Positions 25,629 through 34,936 of a stretch of 64,000 nt of DNA are shown here, piece after piece. Origin of the DNA: Thermoanaerobacterium aotearoense. Lineage in GTDB: Bacteria; Bacillota; Thermoanaerobacteria; Thermoanaerobacterales; Thermoanaerobacteraceae. Position numbers and translations under genes: made by a program. A model generated the notes under the pieces. The model was not told the DNA's origin and made no database searches. It saw nothing but the letters and a program-made list of their open reading frames with translations. Every line of letters starts with the position of its first letter. The stretch's first letter is position 1. Location: positions 558,001 to 622,000 of the forward strand of contig NZ_CP047602.1 of assembly GCF_009905255.1 (NCBI RefSeq). Reading direction: 5' to 3'.

Positions 25629-26234
25629 TTAAATGGCGATTCCATTGTTTTTAGTTTCTTTTTCAAAAATTTGGCTGTTTGTTTTAACCACATTTTCTAA
25701 TGCGGAAACAAGCATTTGGTTGTACTTTGCATCACACTCTCTTAAATCACGTATTGCCTCAATGGTGCTTTTAGCTTTTCTGTATTGCCTATCGTTTGTC
25801 ATCGCATCAAAGGAATCGCATACTGCCACGATCTGAGAGCCAAATGGAATGATTTTTAGTCCATAAGGATAGCCAGTTCCATCTAATCTTTCGTGATGAT
25901 ATAGCACAATAGGCGTTAAATATGCAAGCGGTGTTAAAGCCTCTAACATATCTGCGCCGTATTTGGGATGCAATTTCATGGTGTCGTATTCCAATTCTGT
26001 AAGTTTGTCTGGTTTTGCAAGAATATTAATTGGAATCATCACTTTGCCTATGTCGTGCAGCAATGCGCCCTTATATATCGTTATTTTTTCCTTCATATTG
26101 AGTCGCATCATGTTTGCTACATTGTATGACAATTTTGCGACTCTGATGCTGTGCTTGTACGTTTCGTAATGGTAGTTTCTTAGCGATATCAAAAGATGCG
26201 ACATCAATTTTTCTTCGTTATAATTCATCTTCAT
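25629..26234 (-). CDS. HD-GYP domain protein (putative c-di-GMP phosphodiesterase)
   Basis: A 201-aa stand-alone HD-GYP domain. HSIRVAKLSY near residue 28, LLHDIGKVMIP near 60, HPKYGADML near 88, HHERLDGTGYP near 113 and CDSFDAMTNDRQYRKA near 140 complete the motif set. The GYP element reads DGTGYP, as in active c-di-GMP phosphodiesterases. No sensor domain precedes it. The ATG at 26234 is chosen because AAGGGG lies 5 bases upstream; longer frames have no ribosome binding site. It is divergent from the ComK-like gene, across the poly-A tract. Confidence 0.85.
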   Translation of the reverse strand: MKMNYNEEKLMSHLLISLRNYHYETYKHSIRVAKLSYNVANMMRLNMKEKITIYKGALLHDIGKVMIPINILAKPDKLTELEYDTMKLHPKYGADMLEALTPLAYLTPIVLYHHERLDGTGYPYGLKIIPFGSQIVAVCDSFDAMTNDRQYRKAKSTIEAIRDLRECDAKYNQMLVSALENVVKTNSQIFEKETKNNGIAI

Positions 26235-26313
26235 TTTTCCCCTTTTTTCGACAATTAATATTATATTATAAATTTTTATAACAGTCAATAATTTCATCTG
26301 ATGTAATAAAATT

Positions 26314-26357
<44 letters not shown>

Positions 26358-26387
26358 CGGAAAATTGATTAACTTCATATCCATATA

Positions 26388-26416
26388 TTGACTTTGAAGT
26401 TGTTATTTTATATAAT
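26388..26416 (+). promoter_or_regulatory. sigma-A promoter of the ComK-like gene
   Basis: TTGACT (26388-26393), 17-base spacer, TATAAT (26411-26416), just downstream of the 41-A run. Confidence 0.8.
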
Positions 26417-26451
26417 AAGTACAAACATTAGTTCGTAAAGGAGTAATGGAG

Positions 26452-27048
26452 ATGAAGGACTTTGATATACCTGATGTGTACCTTGCCATCTTGCCTTCTT
26501 ATATTGATGAGTACGGAGATGGGACGGAATTGATAGACTTAAATGGCAATGTATCGCGAATAAAATGCAGTGTCAAAAGTTGCCTGAAAAAGACTTTGAA
26601 AAAGTATGCTGTAGATTTAAGCGCCATAAAAGAAAAGTACGCAAAAAGCCTTGGCATAAAGAATACTTTTCCAATTCCTTTAGCTTCTAACTTTACGCTT
26701 GTTCAATTAAAAGTTAGAATTCCAAAGGTAGCAAAGGATGTATCTTACGGATATGTGTGCTATGAGAAGATAAATAAGATCGACGAATATTCTGCGTATT
26801 GCGTTGTAAACATTGATGACAGCAAGATAAAAGTTTATCAAAAGAAGATTACAATCGAAAAGCATTTGAGGGATGCTGCCATGATGAAGACTTTTTTTGC
26901 TAATTTAAGTCCATTAAATTTTGAAAGCGACAGGTCTGTGTACAACCTTCCAGCGACGAAAGCGGATATAGCTCTTTTGTATGAAGAAATCGTAAAGATA
27001 AAGTATAAAATCGAACAGAAAGATGATACGCACTTCAAATATCCATAA
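26452..27048 (+). CDS. conserved hypothetical, possible ComK-like competence regulator
   Basis: A 198-aa soluble protein without signal peptide or obvious catalytic motif. I do not recognise it firmly. Its overall pattern recalls ComK: an early A-[IV]-L-P-x2-ID motif (AILPSYIDEYG), a central Cys-rich basic segment (IKCSVKSCLKKTLKKY), then LG...FPIPLASN, a YGYVCYEKI segment like the GWISH region, and a DSKIKVYQKKITIEKHL strand-helix pair. The similarity is by eye and weak. Context agrees: recD2 follows, then comFC. The ATG at 26452 is preferred, 8 bases after AAAGGAG; the ATG at 26446 is too close. It has a strong promoter and a 41-A tract upstream. Confidence 0.4.
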   Translation: MKDFDIPDVYLAILPSYIDEYGDGTELIDLNGNVSRIKCSVKSCLKKTLKKYAVDLSAIKEKYAKSLGIKNTFPIPLASNFTLVQLKVRIPKVAKDVSYGYVCYEKINKIDEYSAYCVVNIDDSKIKVYQKKITIEKHLRDAAMMKTFFANLSPLNFESDRSVYNLPATKADIALLYEEIVKIKYKIEQKDDTHFKYP

Positions 27049-27094
27049 AAATAATATACAATTGTAAATAGAAAATAAAAAAGTAGGGATAAGA

Positions 27095-29311
27095 ATGGTT
27101 GAAATAATAGGTACTGTTGAGGAAATAATTTTTAAAAACGAACAAAGTGGGTATGCTGTATTAGAACTTAATTCAAAGAAGGATACTATTACAGTAGTAG
27201 GATATATGCCTTATGTTGGAATAGGTGAAACGCTTAAAGTTGAAGGCGAGTGGATGGTGCATCCTGACTACGGGGAACAGGTGAAGGTTTCAAAGTACGA
27301 GACAATAGCGCCGTCAACATTGTATGGCATGGAAAGATTTTTGTCGTCTGGGCTCATAAGAGGTATAGGACCTGTCATGGCAAAAAAAATCGTCTCAAAA
27401 TTCGGCGTGGATTCTATAAATGTCATAGAATCTCATCCGGAAAAGTTATTGGATATACCTGGGATAGGCGAAGAAAGGGTAAAGATGATATCAGAATCTT
27501 ATGAGCAGCAGAAGACATTGAGAGATGTGATGGTTTTTTTACAAGGCTATGGCATTTCTACTACCAATGCGATAAAAATATACAGGCAGTACGGTGATGA
27601 TTCTATAGATCTTATAAAGCAAAATCCGTACAGACTATCGGATGAAATTTTCGGAATTGGCTTTAGAACGGCTGATAAGATAGCTCGAGCAATGGGTGTT
27701 GATACGCATTCTGGATACAGGATTTCATCTGGCACAAAGTACGTGTTGATGCAGTACGCATCAAATGGCCATACGTATGTGCCGCTGGAACTTTTGCTTA
27801 AAGAAACCGCGAGACTTCTTGATGTATCAGAAGAAGAAGTTTATGATTCGCTGGTTCTTTTGGTACAAAGCGAAAAAGTGAAATTTGAGACATTTGAGGA
27901 TGGCTCACATGGTGTATATTACATACCGTATTTTGTGGCTGAAAACAACACTGCAGATAAGATTTTAAACATGACGCTGACAGATGTAAAGCCTGAGGAT
28001 ATCGACATTGAAAATGAAATATGGAAGATAGAGTCAGATATGGGAATTCATCTTGCAGATAATCAGCGCGTCGCAGTTTTAGAATCTGTTAAAAACTCAA
28101 TTCTCGTCATAACAGGTGGTCCTGGAACAGGAAAGACTACGATAATAAACTTCATAATAAGGCTTTTTAAAAAATTCAAGAAATCAGTAGCATTAGCTGC
28201 ACCAACGGGGCGAGCTGCAAAGAGGATGACTGAAGCTACAGGATTTGAAGCAAAGACGATACACCGCCTTTTGGAGTATTCATACACAGAAGAAGAAGGA
28301 CGAGGTTTTGGCAAGGATGACAAGAATCCATTGACTGAAGATGTCATAATAGTGGACGAGGCTTCGATGATAGACATATTGCTTATGAATGCTCTCCTTA
28401 AAGCTATCCCATTAAGCTCAAGGCTTATACTTGTAGGTGATGTTGATCAACTTCCATCCGTTGGAGCTGGCAACGTGCTTAGAGATATAATAGATAGCGG
28501 CTTAGTAAAAGTAATAAGGCTTAATAAGATATACAGGCAGGGAAAAGAAAGCTTAATAGTGGTAAATGCCCATAAGATAAACAATGGAGAGTATCCTGTT
28601 TTAAATGATAAAGAAAATGATTTTTTCTTCATCAATGCTTCGTCGCAAGATGAAATTTTAAATACTATATTAGACTTATGCAAAAGGCGGTTGCCTGAAG
28701 CGTATGGATTCAACCCTTTTACGGATATCCAGGTTTTAAGCCCTATGAGAAAAGGTTTGATAGGCATGATAAATTTAAACAATGAACTGCAAAAGTGCTT
28801 AAATCCATCAAAAAATGGGTTGGATGAAAGACAGATGAAAGATTTTACTTTCAGAGTGGGAGATAAAGTGATGCAAATAAAAAACAACTACAAGATGAAG
28901 TGGACAAAAGGTGATGAAAAAGGTGAAGGCGTCTTTAATGGCGATATGGGTATCATAGAGTCTATCGATAATGATTCACAGGAGCTTACCGTATTATTTG
29001 ATGATGACAAAAGGGTTGTTTACGATTTTGCAGATGTAGATGAGTTAAGCCTTTCGTATTGTGTGACTGTTCACAAAAGCCAAGGAAGTGAATTTCCGGC
29101 TGTCATAATGCCTATGAGCTTTGGACCGCCTATGCTTCTCACCAGAAACCTTTTGTACACTGCTGTAACGAGGGCTAAAAAACTTGTGGTAATAGTGGGC
29201 CAAGAAAAATACTTAAAAAACATGATAGATAATAATCTTATATCAAAGAGGTATTCAGGGCTCTTGCCTAAACTTAGGAAAGTCCTTAAATTCATGGTGG
29301 AAGAAAGTTGA
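27095..29311 (+). CDS. recD2: RecD2-type DNA helicase
   Basis: A 738-aa SF1B 5'-3' helicase of the RecD2 (RecD/TraA) family, found in bacteria without RecBC partners. An N-terminal OB-like region (1-90) is followed by helix-hairpin-helix repeats (GIGPVMAKKIV near 90, DIPGIGEERVK near 125, GFRTADKIA near 190). The ATPase core has Walker A GGPGTGKTT near 345, Walker B VDEASM near 420, GDVDQLPSVG near 447 and a UvrD-C part with SYCVTVHKSQGSEF near 655. RecD2 acts in mismatch repair and replication-fork maintenance. ATG 27095 follows AGGGA. The gap to the ComK-like gene is 46 bases. Confidence 0.95.
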   Translation: MVEIIGTVEEIIFKNEQSGYAVLELNSKKDTITVVGYMPYVGIGETLKVEGEWMVHPDYGEQVKVSKYETIAPSTLYGMERFLSSGLIRGIGPVMAKKIVSKFGVDSINVIESHPEKLLDIPGIGEERVKMISESYEQQKTLRDVMVFLQGYGISTTNAIKIYRQYGDDSIDLIKQNPYRLSDEIFGIGFRTADKIARAMGVDTHSGYRISSGTKYVLMQYASNGHTYVPLELLLKETARLLDVSEEEVYDSLVLLVQSEKVKFETFEDGSHGVYYIPYFVAENNTADKILNMTLTDVKPEDIDIENEIWKIESDMGIHLADNQRVAVLESVKNSILVITGGPGTGKTTIINFIIRLFKKFKKSVALAAPTGRAAKRMTEATGFEAKTIHRLLEYSYTEEEGRGFGKDDKNPLTEDVIIVDEASMIDILLMNALLKAIPLSSRLILVGDVDQLPSVGAGNVLRDIIDSGLVKVIRLNKIYRQGKESLIVVNAHKINNGEYPVLNDKENDFFFINASSQDEILNTILDLCKRRLPEAYGFNPFTDIQVLSPMRKGLIGMINLNNELQKCLNPSKNGLDERQMKDFTFRVGDKVMQIKNNYKMKWTKGDEKGEGVFNGDMGIIESIDNDSQELTVLFDDDKRVVYDFADVDELSLSYCVTVHKSQGSEFPAVIMPMSFGPPMLLTRNLLYTAVTRAKKLVVIVGQEKYLKNMIDNNLISKRYSGLLPKLRKVLKFMVEES

Positions 29312-29327
29312 TTAATTTCACGAATGT

Positions 29328-29354
29328 TAAATAAATTTTAAGATATGCCGATAT
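29328..29354 (+). promoter_or_regulatory. sigma-28 promoter of the comFC-yvyF operon
   Basis: TAAA (29328-29331), 15-base spacer, GCCGATAT (29347-29354); the sigma-D/FliA pattern is TAAA-N15-GCCGATAA. Confidence 0.8.
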
Positions 29355-29386
29355 AAAGATTAAATAGATGGACGGAAGGATGTACT

Positions 29387-30076
29387 ATGATATTTCTCGA
29401 TCTGCTATTTCCACCAAAGACAAATTGCATACTGTGCGGAAAGGTGATAAGAGAAGGAAAGATATGCCTTGACTGTGAAAGCAATTTGCCATTTATTGTG
29501 GGCAATAAATGTGTTATCTGTGGAAAGCCTATCATAGATGGCGACAAATGTCCTGACTGCATGGAGACAAACCATGTTTTTACTCGCAGCATAAGTCCTT
29601 TTGAATATGACGATACGATAAAATCGCTGATTGCCAGATTCAAATACTACAAAGAAAGAAGTTTATCTGAATTTTTTGCAGAATACATGTATAAGTATAT
29701 TAAAGAAGATGGTGTAGAATTTGATACGATAGTGCCTGTTCCGCTTCACAGGACAAAGCTGGATGAGCGAGGCTACAATCAATCGGAGCTTTTGGCGCGG
29801 GAGCTCTCTTATAGATTCGATGTAATCATGTCAAAACCTTTAAGGCGTATAAAAAACACTAAATCTCAAACTGGACTTAAAAGAGAAGATCGGATGAAAA
29901 ACTTAAAAGGTGCATTTAAAGTAGTCTATGCTGATCTTGTCAAAGATAAGACCGTACTTTTGGTGGATGATGTTTTAACAACAGGTTCGACTCTTGATGA
30001 ATGTGCAAAAGCTTTAAGAGAAAGCGGTGCGAAAGATGTTTTTGCAGCTACAATAGCAACAGGAAGGAATGTGTGA
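29387..30076 (+). CDS. comFC: ComF-family phosphoribosyltransferase-like protein
   Basis: A 229-aa ComFC protein, needed for natural DNA uptake in Bacillus. An N-terminal zinc-binding region has CxxC pairs (CILCGK near 15, CLDC near 28, CVICGKP near 42, CPDC near 56). The C-terminal phosphoribosyltransferase domain has VPVPLHRTKLDERGYNQ near 118 and the PRPP-binding LLVDDVLTTGSTLDE near 190. The gene starts the Bacillus-like order comFC-yvyF-flgM-flgN-flgK-flgL-yviE-fliW-csrA-hag. It has a sigma-28 promoter, so competence and motility genes are joined here. No comFA is adjacent. Confidence 0.92.
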   Translation: MIFLDLLFPPKTNCILCGKVIREGKICLDCESNLPFIVGNKCVICGKPIIDGDKCPDCMETNHVFTRSISPFEYDDTIKSLIARFKYYKERSLSEFFAEYMYKYIKEDGVEFDTIVPVPLHRTKLDERGYNQSELLARELSYRFDVIMSKPLRRIKNTKSQTGLKREDRMKNLKGAFKVVYADLVKDKTVLLVDDVLTTGSTLDECAKALRESGAKDVFAATIATGRNV

Positions 30077-30082
30077 GGTTCT

Positions 30083-30493
30083 ATGAATATAAGAAATTGT
30101 AAAAGGTGTGGAAAGCTTTATAACTATACTGGGTTTGACTTGTGCCCAGAGTGTTTTAATAAGGATGAAGAAGACTTCATAAAAATCAGAGATTACATTG
30201 ACAGAAATCCGCAGGCAACAGTTTTAGAGGTGTCCAAAGCTACAGATGTTGAAGTAAAAAGAATATTAGACTTTTTAAAAGAAGGCAGACTCATATTGGG
30301 TTCTAAAAACACTAATATTTCATTGACTTGTGAAAGATGCGGTAAAAAGATATTGTCAGGCAGATACTGCGAATCGTGCTCAAGAGAACTTGAAAGCTCT
30401 TTAAGAAGTGCGTTGGATATTGATAAAAGAGATGAAAACTTTGAAAAACTTTATTTGAGAGATGATAAAAAAGACATTAAAAGAAAATATTAA
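30083..30493 (+). CDS. yvyF: YvyF-like flagellar operon protein
   Basis: A 136-aa protein with two zinc-binding knuckles: CKRCGKLY...CPEC near residues 5-25 and CERCGKKI...CESC near 80-100. Between them lies a helical segment (PQATVLEVSKATDVEVKRILDFLKEGRL) like a winged helix or MerR-type fold. This matches the family annotated as flagellar operon protein TIGR03826/YvyF, found between comFC and flgM in Bacilli and Clostridia. A regulatory role is plausible but unproven. ATG lies 6 bases after the comFC stop. Confidence 0.85.
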   Translation: MNIRNCKRCGKLYNYTGFDLCPECFNKDEEDFIKIRDYIDRNPQATVLEVSKATDVEVKRILDFLKEGRLILGSKNTNISLTCERCGKKILSGRYCESCSRELESSLRSALDIDKRDENFEKLYLRDDKKDIKRKY

Positions 30494-30516
30494 GTGAAAT
30501 TGAATTTAACCGATAT
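30490..30516 (+). promoter_or_regulatory. sigma-28 promoter of flgM
   Basis: TTAA (30490-30493), 15-base spacer, ACCGATAT (30509-30516). The -35 departs from TAAA by one swap; the -10 is clear. It overlaps the yvyF stop. Confidence 0.65.
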
Positions 30517-30539
30517 AATATTGGGAAGGTGGGAATAGA

Positions 30540-30815
30540 ATGAAAATATACAATAATATTAATGTTAACAATATTTATGACATGTATAAGTCTGCAAATG
30601 CTAATGCTTTAAAAAGCAAGGCAAATAAAATCGACAAAGTGGAAATATCAGATAATGCTTCCAAGATCAGCAAAAGTTTTGCAGAATATGATAAATTAAG
30701 GGAAGAAAAGGTGCAGGATATAAAGGCTAAAGTTGATAGTGGCAATTATAACATAAAATGTGATGATATCGCTGAGTCCATAATCAAAGGAGCTATTTTC
30801 GATAAAAAAGTTTAA
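30540..30815 (+). CDS. flgM: anti-sigma-28 factor FlgM
   Basis: FlgM binds and holds back sigma-28 until the flagellar hook is complete and FlgM is exported. The 91-aa product has the usual disordered N-terminus and a C-terminal sigma-binding region (DKVEISDNASKISKS near 32, then EEKVQDIKAKVDSGNY near 60 and AESIIKGAIFD near 80). Position between yvyF and flgN agrees with Bacillus. A sigma-28-type promoter directly before it would give negative feedback. Confidence 0.93.
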   Translation: MKIYNNINVNNIYDMYKSANANALKSKANKIDKVEISDNASKISKSFAEYDKLREEKVQDIKAKVDSGNYNIKCDDIAESIIKGAIFDKKV

Positions 30816-30828
30816 AGGTGGTATAATT

Positions 30829-31308
30829 ATGCCAAATCCGAATATAGATGAGCTTATTTCTATATTGAATGGGGAAATGCTTTTGTACAAAGATTTATAC
30901 GACATAGCTAATAAAAAGACCGATGTGATAGTACGGGGAGAAATACAGGAACTGGACAGCATGACAAAAGTGGAGGGCAGTATAATAGGTAAGCTTATGG
31001 CCTTGGAAGATGAAAGAGAAAAATTTTTAAACGACAATTTTGACAGTCAAGTGACAATAAGTCAGCTTTGCAGCATACTGCCTGAAAGTGATGCAGAAAA
31101 ACTAAAAATGGTTCAAGAAGAATTTAATAATCTTTTAAAAGCACTTAGCAATAGAAATGACTTGAATAAATCGCTTCTCAAACAGTCCATCGAATTCGTA
31201 AACTATTCGATTGGCGTCATATCAAACAATTTGTTAGAGGACAATGGCATATATGGTGAAAGCGGCGTATCAAAAAGTATAAATAGAATCATCGATAAAA
31301 AGGCGTAA
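30829..31308 (+). CDS. flgN: FlgN-family flagellar chaperone
   Basis: A 159-aa all-helical protein fitting FlgN, the export chaperone for the hook-filament junction proteins FlgK and FlgL. The sequence is a long coiled helix pair (ISILNGEMLLYKDLYDIANKK at the start, KSLLKQSIEFVNYSIGVISN near the end). Both clients are encoded directly downstream. ATG follows AAAGGTGG, 13 bases after flgM. Family length is about 140-160 aa. Identification relies partly on gene order because FlgN sequences vary widely. Confidence 0.88.
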   Translation: MPNPNIDELISILNGEMLLYKDLYDIANKKTDVIVRGEIQELDSMTKVEGSIIGKLMALEDEREKFLNDNFDSQVTISQLCSILPESDAEKLKMVQEEFNNLLKALSNRNDLNKSLLKQSIEFVNYSIGVISNNLLEDNGIYGESGVSKSINRIIDKKA

Positions 31309-31342
31309 TAAATAATTATAGCTATGAAAGGAATGAAAGACA

Positions 31343-32779
31343 GTGTCTACGTTTCAAGGATTGGAGATAGCAAAAACAGGTCTCTTTGCAAGCCAACAGG
31401 CGCTAAATTTGACGGGACACAACATCTCAAATGCAAATACGCCTGGGTACACGAGGCAAGTAATAGATCTGTCTGCGATAGCGCCTCCTACGACTTACGG
31501 CATGGCTGACCAATGGGGCAAAGCCATAGGAGGTGGTGTCAATGTTGACGGCTATCGTCAGATAAGGGACCAATTTTTAGATCAGCAGTACAGGAGAGAA
31601 AATACAACACTTGGTGAATGGGAAACTAAATCAGATACATTGTCTGCTATAGAGGGCATCTTAAACGAGCCTTCTAATACAGGAATCACAACCGTATTAG
31701 ACAATTTTTTTAATTCGCTTCAAGATTTGTCGAAAAACCCGGAAAGCCTTGAAGTGAGAGCAGAAGTTAGAGAAAATGGTGTATCGTTGGCAGATACCAT
31801 TAATACTATTTATCAACACCTTGACGACCAAGAAAATCAGATAAATAGCACCATTCAAAGTCGAGTGCAGCAAATCAATTCATATGCAGATCAAATATCA
31901 AAACTAAATAATGAGATCTACAGATTTGAGCTTACAGGTCAGACAGCCAATGATTTGAGAGATCAGAGGAATTTACTTGTTGACCAGCTTTCGGAGATAG
32001 TCAATATAAATACTTATGAAGATTCAAATGGGAATTTCAGAGTAGATATAAGCGGACAAGCATTAGTAGATGGAAACAATGCTTACACAATGAGTGTAGA
32101 CAATACAGGGACAATAAAATGGGATCTTGCTGGAACGCCTGTGAATCCGACGGGTGGCATATTAAAAGGACTTCTCGACATGAGAGATGGCGATGGTACA
32201 AATGGTGTAAAAGGGATACCTTACTATAAACAGCAATTGAATCAGTTTGCGTACAACCTTGCTACGGTTTTTAATGCGCAGCATGCTGCAGGATATGGAC
32301 TCGATGGAAGCACCGGCATCAATTTCTTCAACATAACAGATGCGACGTATAATCCGACTGTTGAATATGCTAAAAATATACAAGTTTCATCAGACATACT
32401 TGCAGATGATGGGCTTCAAAAGATCGCCGCAGCGGCATCAGCAAGTTCGCTGCCTGGAGACAATACAAATGTCTTAAATCTCATAGCGCTTAGAGATACG
32501 AAGATCAGCGGTTTAAATAATGGAACATTTGATGATTTTATAAGCTCGTTGATTTCCAACCTTGGTGTTGATGCACAAGAGGCAAATCAGATGCAGACAA
32601 ATCAAAGTACTATGGTGAAACAAGTTGATTACAACAGGCAATCTGTATCTGGCGTATCTCTGGATGAAGAGATGACGAATATGCTTAAATATCAAAAGTC
32701 TTATGAAGCATCGGCAAGGATGATAACCGTCATGGATGAGCTTTTAGATACGCTTATAAATAAAATGGGAGTAACGTAA
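31343..32779 (+). CDS. flgK: flagellar hook-associated protein 1
   Basis: FlgK (HAP1) joins hook and filament outside the cell. The 478-aa protein has the N-terminal rod/hook signature (FQGLEIAKTGLFASQQALNL and NISNANTPGYTRQ) and the C-terminal GVSLDEEMTNMLKYQKSYEASARMI-type coiled region, of which the key positions are LDEE, KYQ and ARM. The start is GTG 31343 (GTG-TCT-ACG), with AAAGGA about 14 bases and GAAAGA 6-9 bases upstream. It is followed by flgL after 16 bases. Confidence 0.96.
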   Translation: MSTFQGLEIAKTGLFASQQALNLTGHNISNANTPGYTRQVIDLSAIAPPTTYGMADQWGKAIGGGVNVDGYRQIRDQFLDQQYRRENTTLGEWETKSDTLSAIEGILNEPSNTGITTVLDNFFNSLQDLSKNPESLEVRAEVRENGVSLADTINTIYQHLDDQENQINSTIQSRVQQINSYADQISKLNNEIYRFELTGQTANDLRDQRNLLVDQLSEIVNINTYEDSNGNFRVDISGQALVDGNNAYTMSVDNTGTIKWDLAGTPVNPTGGILKGLLDMRDGDGTNGVKGIPYYKQQLNQFAYNLATVFNAQHAAGYGLDGSTGINFFNITDATYNPTVEYAKNIQVSSDILADDGLQKIAAAASASSLPGDNTNVLNLIALRDTKISGLNNGTFDDFISSLISNLGVDAQEANQMQTNQSTMVKQVDYNRQSVSGVSLDEEMTNMLKYQKSYEASARMITVMDELLDTLINKMGVT

Positions 32780-32795
32780 AAGGCAGGTGTAGACA

Positions 32796-33686
32796 ATGCG
32801 AGTAACGAATAACATGCTTGTGATGGATTTTATGAATGATTACAACAAAAATCTTGAAAGGCTTCAGAAAGATCAAAATATGCTGTCAACTGGCGAAAAA
32901 GTAAGCAAGCCATCAGACGATCCTGTTGCGGTAGCCAGTATTTTAAGGATAAAGACAGAAATTGCGAGAAATAATGCATATACGAAGAATACAGACGATG
33001 CAAAGTCATGGCTTAGCCTTACCGATACGGCATTAGGGCAAATAGGAGATATGCTGCAAAATGCCAGAGATTTAGCAGTGCAGGGTTCTAATGGTACTCT
33101 AACTCAAAGCGATATGCAAAACTTAGCAGCACAGGTAGATCAGTTAAAACAGCAGATTATACAAGTAGGCAATACCCAGTACAATGGCAGGTACATATTT
33201 GCTGGATACAAGACTGATACAAAGCCTTTTAGCGATACAAGCAATGGATATGCTGGCGATGATGGCGCTATAAAGTTTGAGATAGGTGCAGGTGGCAATA
33301 CAATTCAGGTAAATGTGACAGGCGATAAGGTGTTTGATGTATCCTCTGGTACATCGCAGCTTCTTACTGTGATGGACAACTTATCAAATGCATTGAAATC
33401 AGGAAATAACCAAGCTGTCAGCAATATAATAGGAGATATAGACAATCAAATTCAAAATATCTTATCAATAAGGGCTGATGCAGGCGCAAAGGCAAATAGG
33501 GTAGATCTCACCGCAAATAGATTAAGCAGTGATAATTACAACTTTACGTCGCTACTTTCCAAAAATCAAGATGCAGACATAGCACAGGTTATCACTAATC
33601 TAAAGATGGATGATAATGTGTACAGGGCATCATTAGCTGCAGGTGCCATGATCATACAGCCATCATTAGTAGATTTTCTGAAGTAA
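32796..33686 (+). CDS. flgL: flagellar hook-associated protein 3
   Basis: FlgL (HAP3) sits between FlgK and the flagellin filament. The 296-aa protein has a flagellin-like N-terminal helix (MRVTNNMLVMDFMNDYNKNL, then STGEKVSKPSDDPVAVA near 30) and a C-terminal helical partner near 230-296 (RADAGAKANRVDLTANRL). The middle has the insertion typical of FlgL (YNGRYIFAGYKTDT near 130). ATG follows AGGCAGGTG. Confidence 0.95.
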   Translation: MRVTNNMLVMDFMNDYNKNLERLQKDQNMLSTGEKVSKPSDDPVAVASILRIKTEIARNNAYTKNTDDAKSWLSLTDTALGQIGDMLQNARDLAVQGSNGTLTQSDMQNLAAQVDQLKQQIIQVGNTQYNGRYIFAGYKTDTKPFSDTSNGYAGDDGAIKFEIGAGGNTIQVNVTGDKVFDVSSGTSQLLTVMDNLSNALKSGNNQAVSNIIGDIDNQIQNILSIRADAGAKANRVDLTANRLSSDNYNFTSLLSKNQDADIAQVITNLKMDDNVYRASLAAGAMIIQPSLVDFLK

Positions 33687-33698
33687 GAGGATGGTAAC

Positions 33699-34256
33699 AT
33701 GGATATCGCCATTCAACAAACGTTCGGCAGGATAGGCATTGACACTACTCCTGCCGCGATTAATATACACAATCAGAATGCAGATCTTAATGTAAACAAT
33801 TTGTTGCCTAGTATAGAGATATACAAAAAGTTACCACAGGTTCACATAGATCAATATCAGTGCTTTTACGAGTCTGGGCTTAAGAGCGTATTTGATCTTA
33901 TACATGATGAGGCAGAAAGAAGTTACCAGATAGGTCTTGAAGCGATAGGGAAAATTGCTGAAGATGGAGATGCGTTAGCATCAATAGAGAACCATCAGAA
34001 TGTCATACCAGAGTTGGCGTCTCAGGCAGGTGTTGAGAATATAGACTTTAATGTAGACCTTATGCCTAAGTCAAGGCCTAAGATATGGTTTGATGGTTAT
34101 CTCAATATAAATTGGCAGGATGGTAAGGCATATATAGATGTCACACCTAAAAAACCGGAGATAGATGCAACAAGGGCAAATGTAAATATATACATGCTGC
34201 AGTACCCATCTATAAAAATCGACTACATAGGTCAGAATGTGGATGCAATAGTTTGA
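33699..34256 (+). CDS. yviE: YviE-like protein (DUF6470)
   Basis: A 185-aa protein of the YviE/DUF6470 family, which lies between flgL and fliW in Bacillus and Clostridia. The start has IGIDTTPAAINI and repeated beta-strand patterns ending in LPSIEIYKK; the middle (EAERSYQIGLEAIGKIAEDGDAL) is helical; the C-terminus is beta-rich with WQDGKAYIDVTPKKPEI. No signal peptide is present. Function is unknown, although linkage to flagellar assembly control is constant. ATG lies 13 bases after flgL. Confidence 0.85.
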   Translation: MDIAIQQTFGRIGIDTTPAAINIHNQNADLNVNNLLPSIEIYKKLPQVHIDQYQCFYESGLKSVFDLIHDEAERSYQIGLEAIGKIAEDGDALASIENHQNVIPELASQAGVENIDFNVDLMPKSRPKIWFDGYLNINWQDGKAYIDVTPKKPEIDATRANVNIYMLQYPSIKIDYIGQNVDAIV

Positions 34257-34278
34257 ATTTGAAAGAGAGGCATGAGCG

Positions 34279-34728
34279 ATGGATATAATGACAAGAAATT
34301 TTGGTGTTGTCAGCTATAACGAAGAAGATGTACTTCACTTTGAGGAAGGCATACCAGGCTTCGAGGGACTTAAAAGCTTCATTCTTCTAAGCGTTGATGA
34401 ATATACCCCCTTTAAGTGGCTTCAGTCCCTCGATGATACGGATATAGCATTTGTTATAATCGATCCAAAAGCTATAGTTAAAGATTATAAGGTCGAATTA
34501 GACAGAGAGACGGTAAAATTGTTGGATATAAAGGACTTAAACCACATTCTCGTTTTTGCCATCGTTGTAATACCAAAAGAAATCGAAAAAATGACTGCCA
34601 ACCTAAAAGCCCCTATAATCATAAATGCAGAAAACAATAAAGGGATGCAGATACTTCTCGACAATGATGAGTACATGATAAAGCATCCTATACTGAAGGA
34701 GCTAAAAAATGCTGATATTGACGCGTAA
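34279..34728 (+). CDS. fliW: flagellar assembly factor FliW
   Basis: FliW binds flagellin and, when flagellin is exported, is freed to bind CsrA and relieve CsrA repression of hag translation. The 149-aa protein has [14 protein letters not shown] near residue 22 and [24 protein letters not shown] near 93, both family signatures (only key residues PxE and NLxAPIxxN are stressed). Its last 20 bases overlap csrA, which implies coupled translation of the antagonist and its target. Confidence 0.95.
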   Translation: MDIMTRNFGVVSYNEEDVLHFEEGIPGFEGLKSFILLSVDEYTPFKWLQSLDDTDIAFVIIDPKAIVKDYKVELDRETVKLLDIKDLNHILVFAIVVIPKEIEKMTANLKAPIIINAENNKGMQILLDNDEYMIKHPILKELKNADIDA

Positions 34729-34936
34729 AATAGGACAGTCTTTGATTATAGGGGATGATGTAGAAATAAAGATTGTAAGCATCGATGGCGACAATGTAAA
34801 AATAGGCATATCTGCTCCAAAGAATGTAACTGTCATGAGAAAAGAGCTTTTAGAAGTAAAAGACGAAAACAAAAAAGCAATTAATATAGATAAATCATCG
34901 CTTAAAAAATTAGAAAAACTTATAAAAAAAGACTAA
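34709..34936 (+). CDS. csrA: carbon storage regulator / translational repressor
   Basis: CsrA is a small RNA-binding dimer that blocks hag translation by binding GGA sites. The 75-aa product starts with [20 protein letters not shown], has [18 protein letters not shown] near 32, and keeps the RNA-contact Leu4, Arg6 and the VxRxE-type strand. The start lies within the fliW gene. The next transcription unit, hag, carries a likely CsrA target in its leader. Confidence 0.97.
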   Translation: MLILTRKIGQSLIIGDDVEIKIVSIDGDNVKIGISAPKNVTVMRKELLEVKDENKKAINIDKSSLKKLEKLIKKD

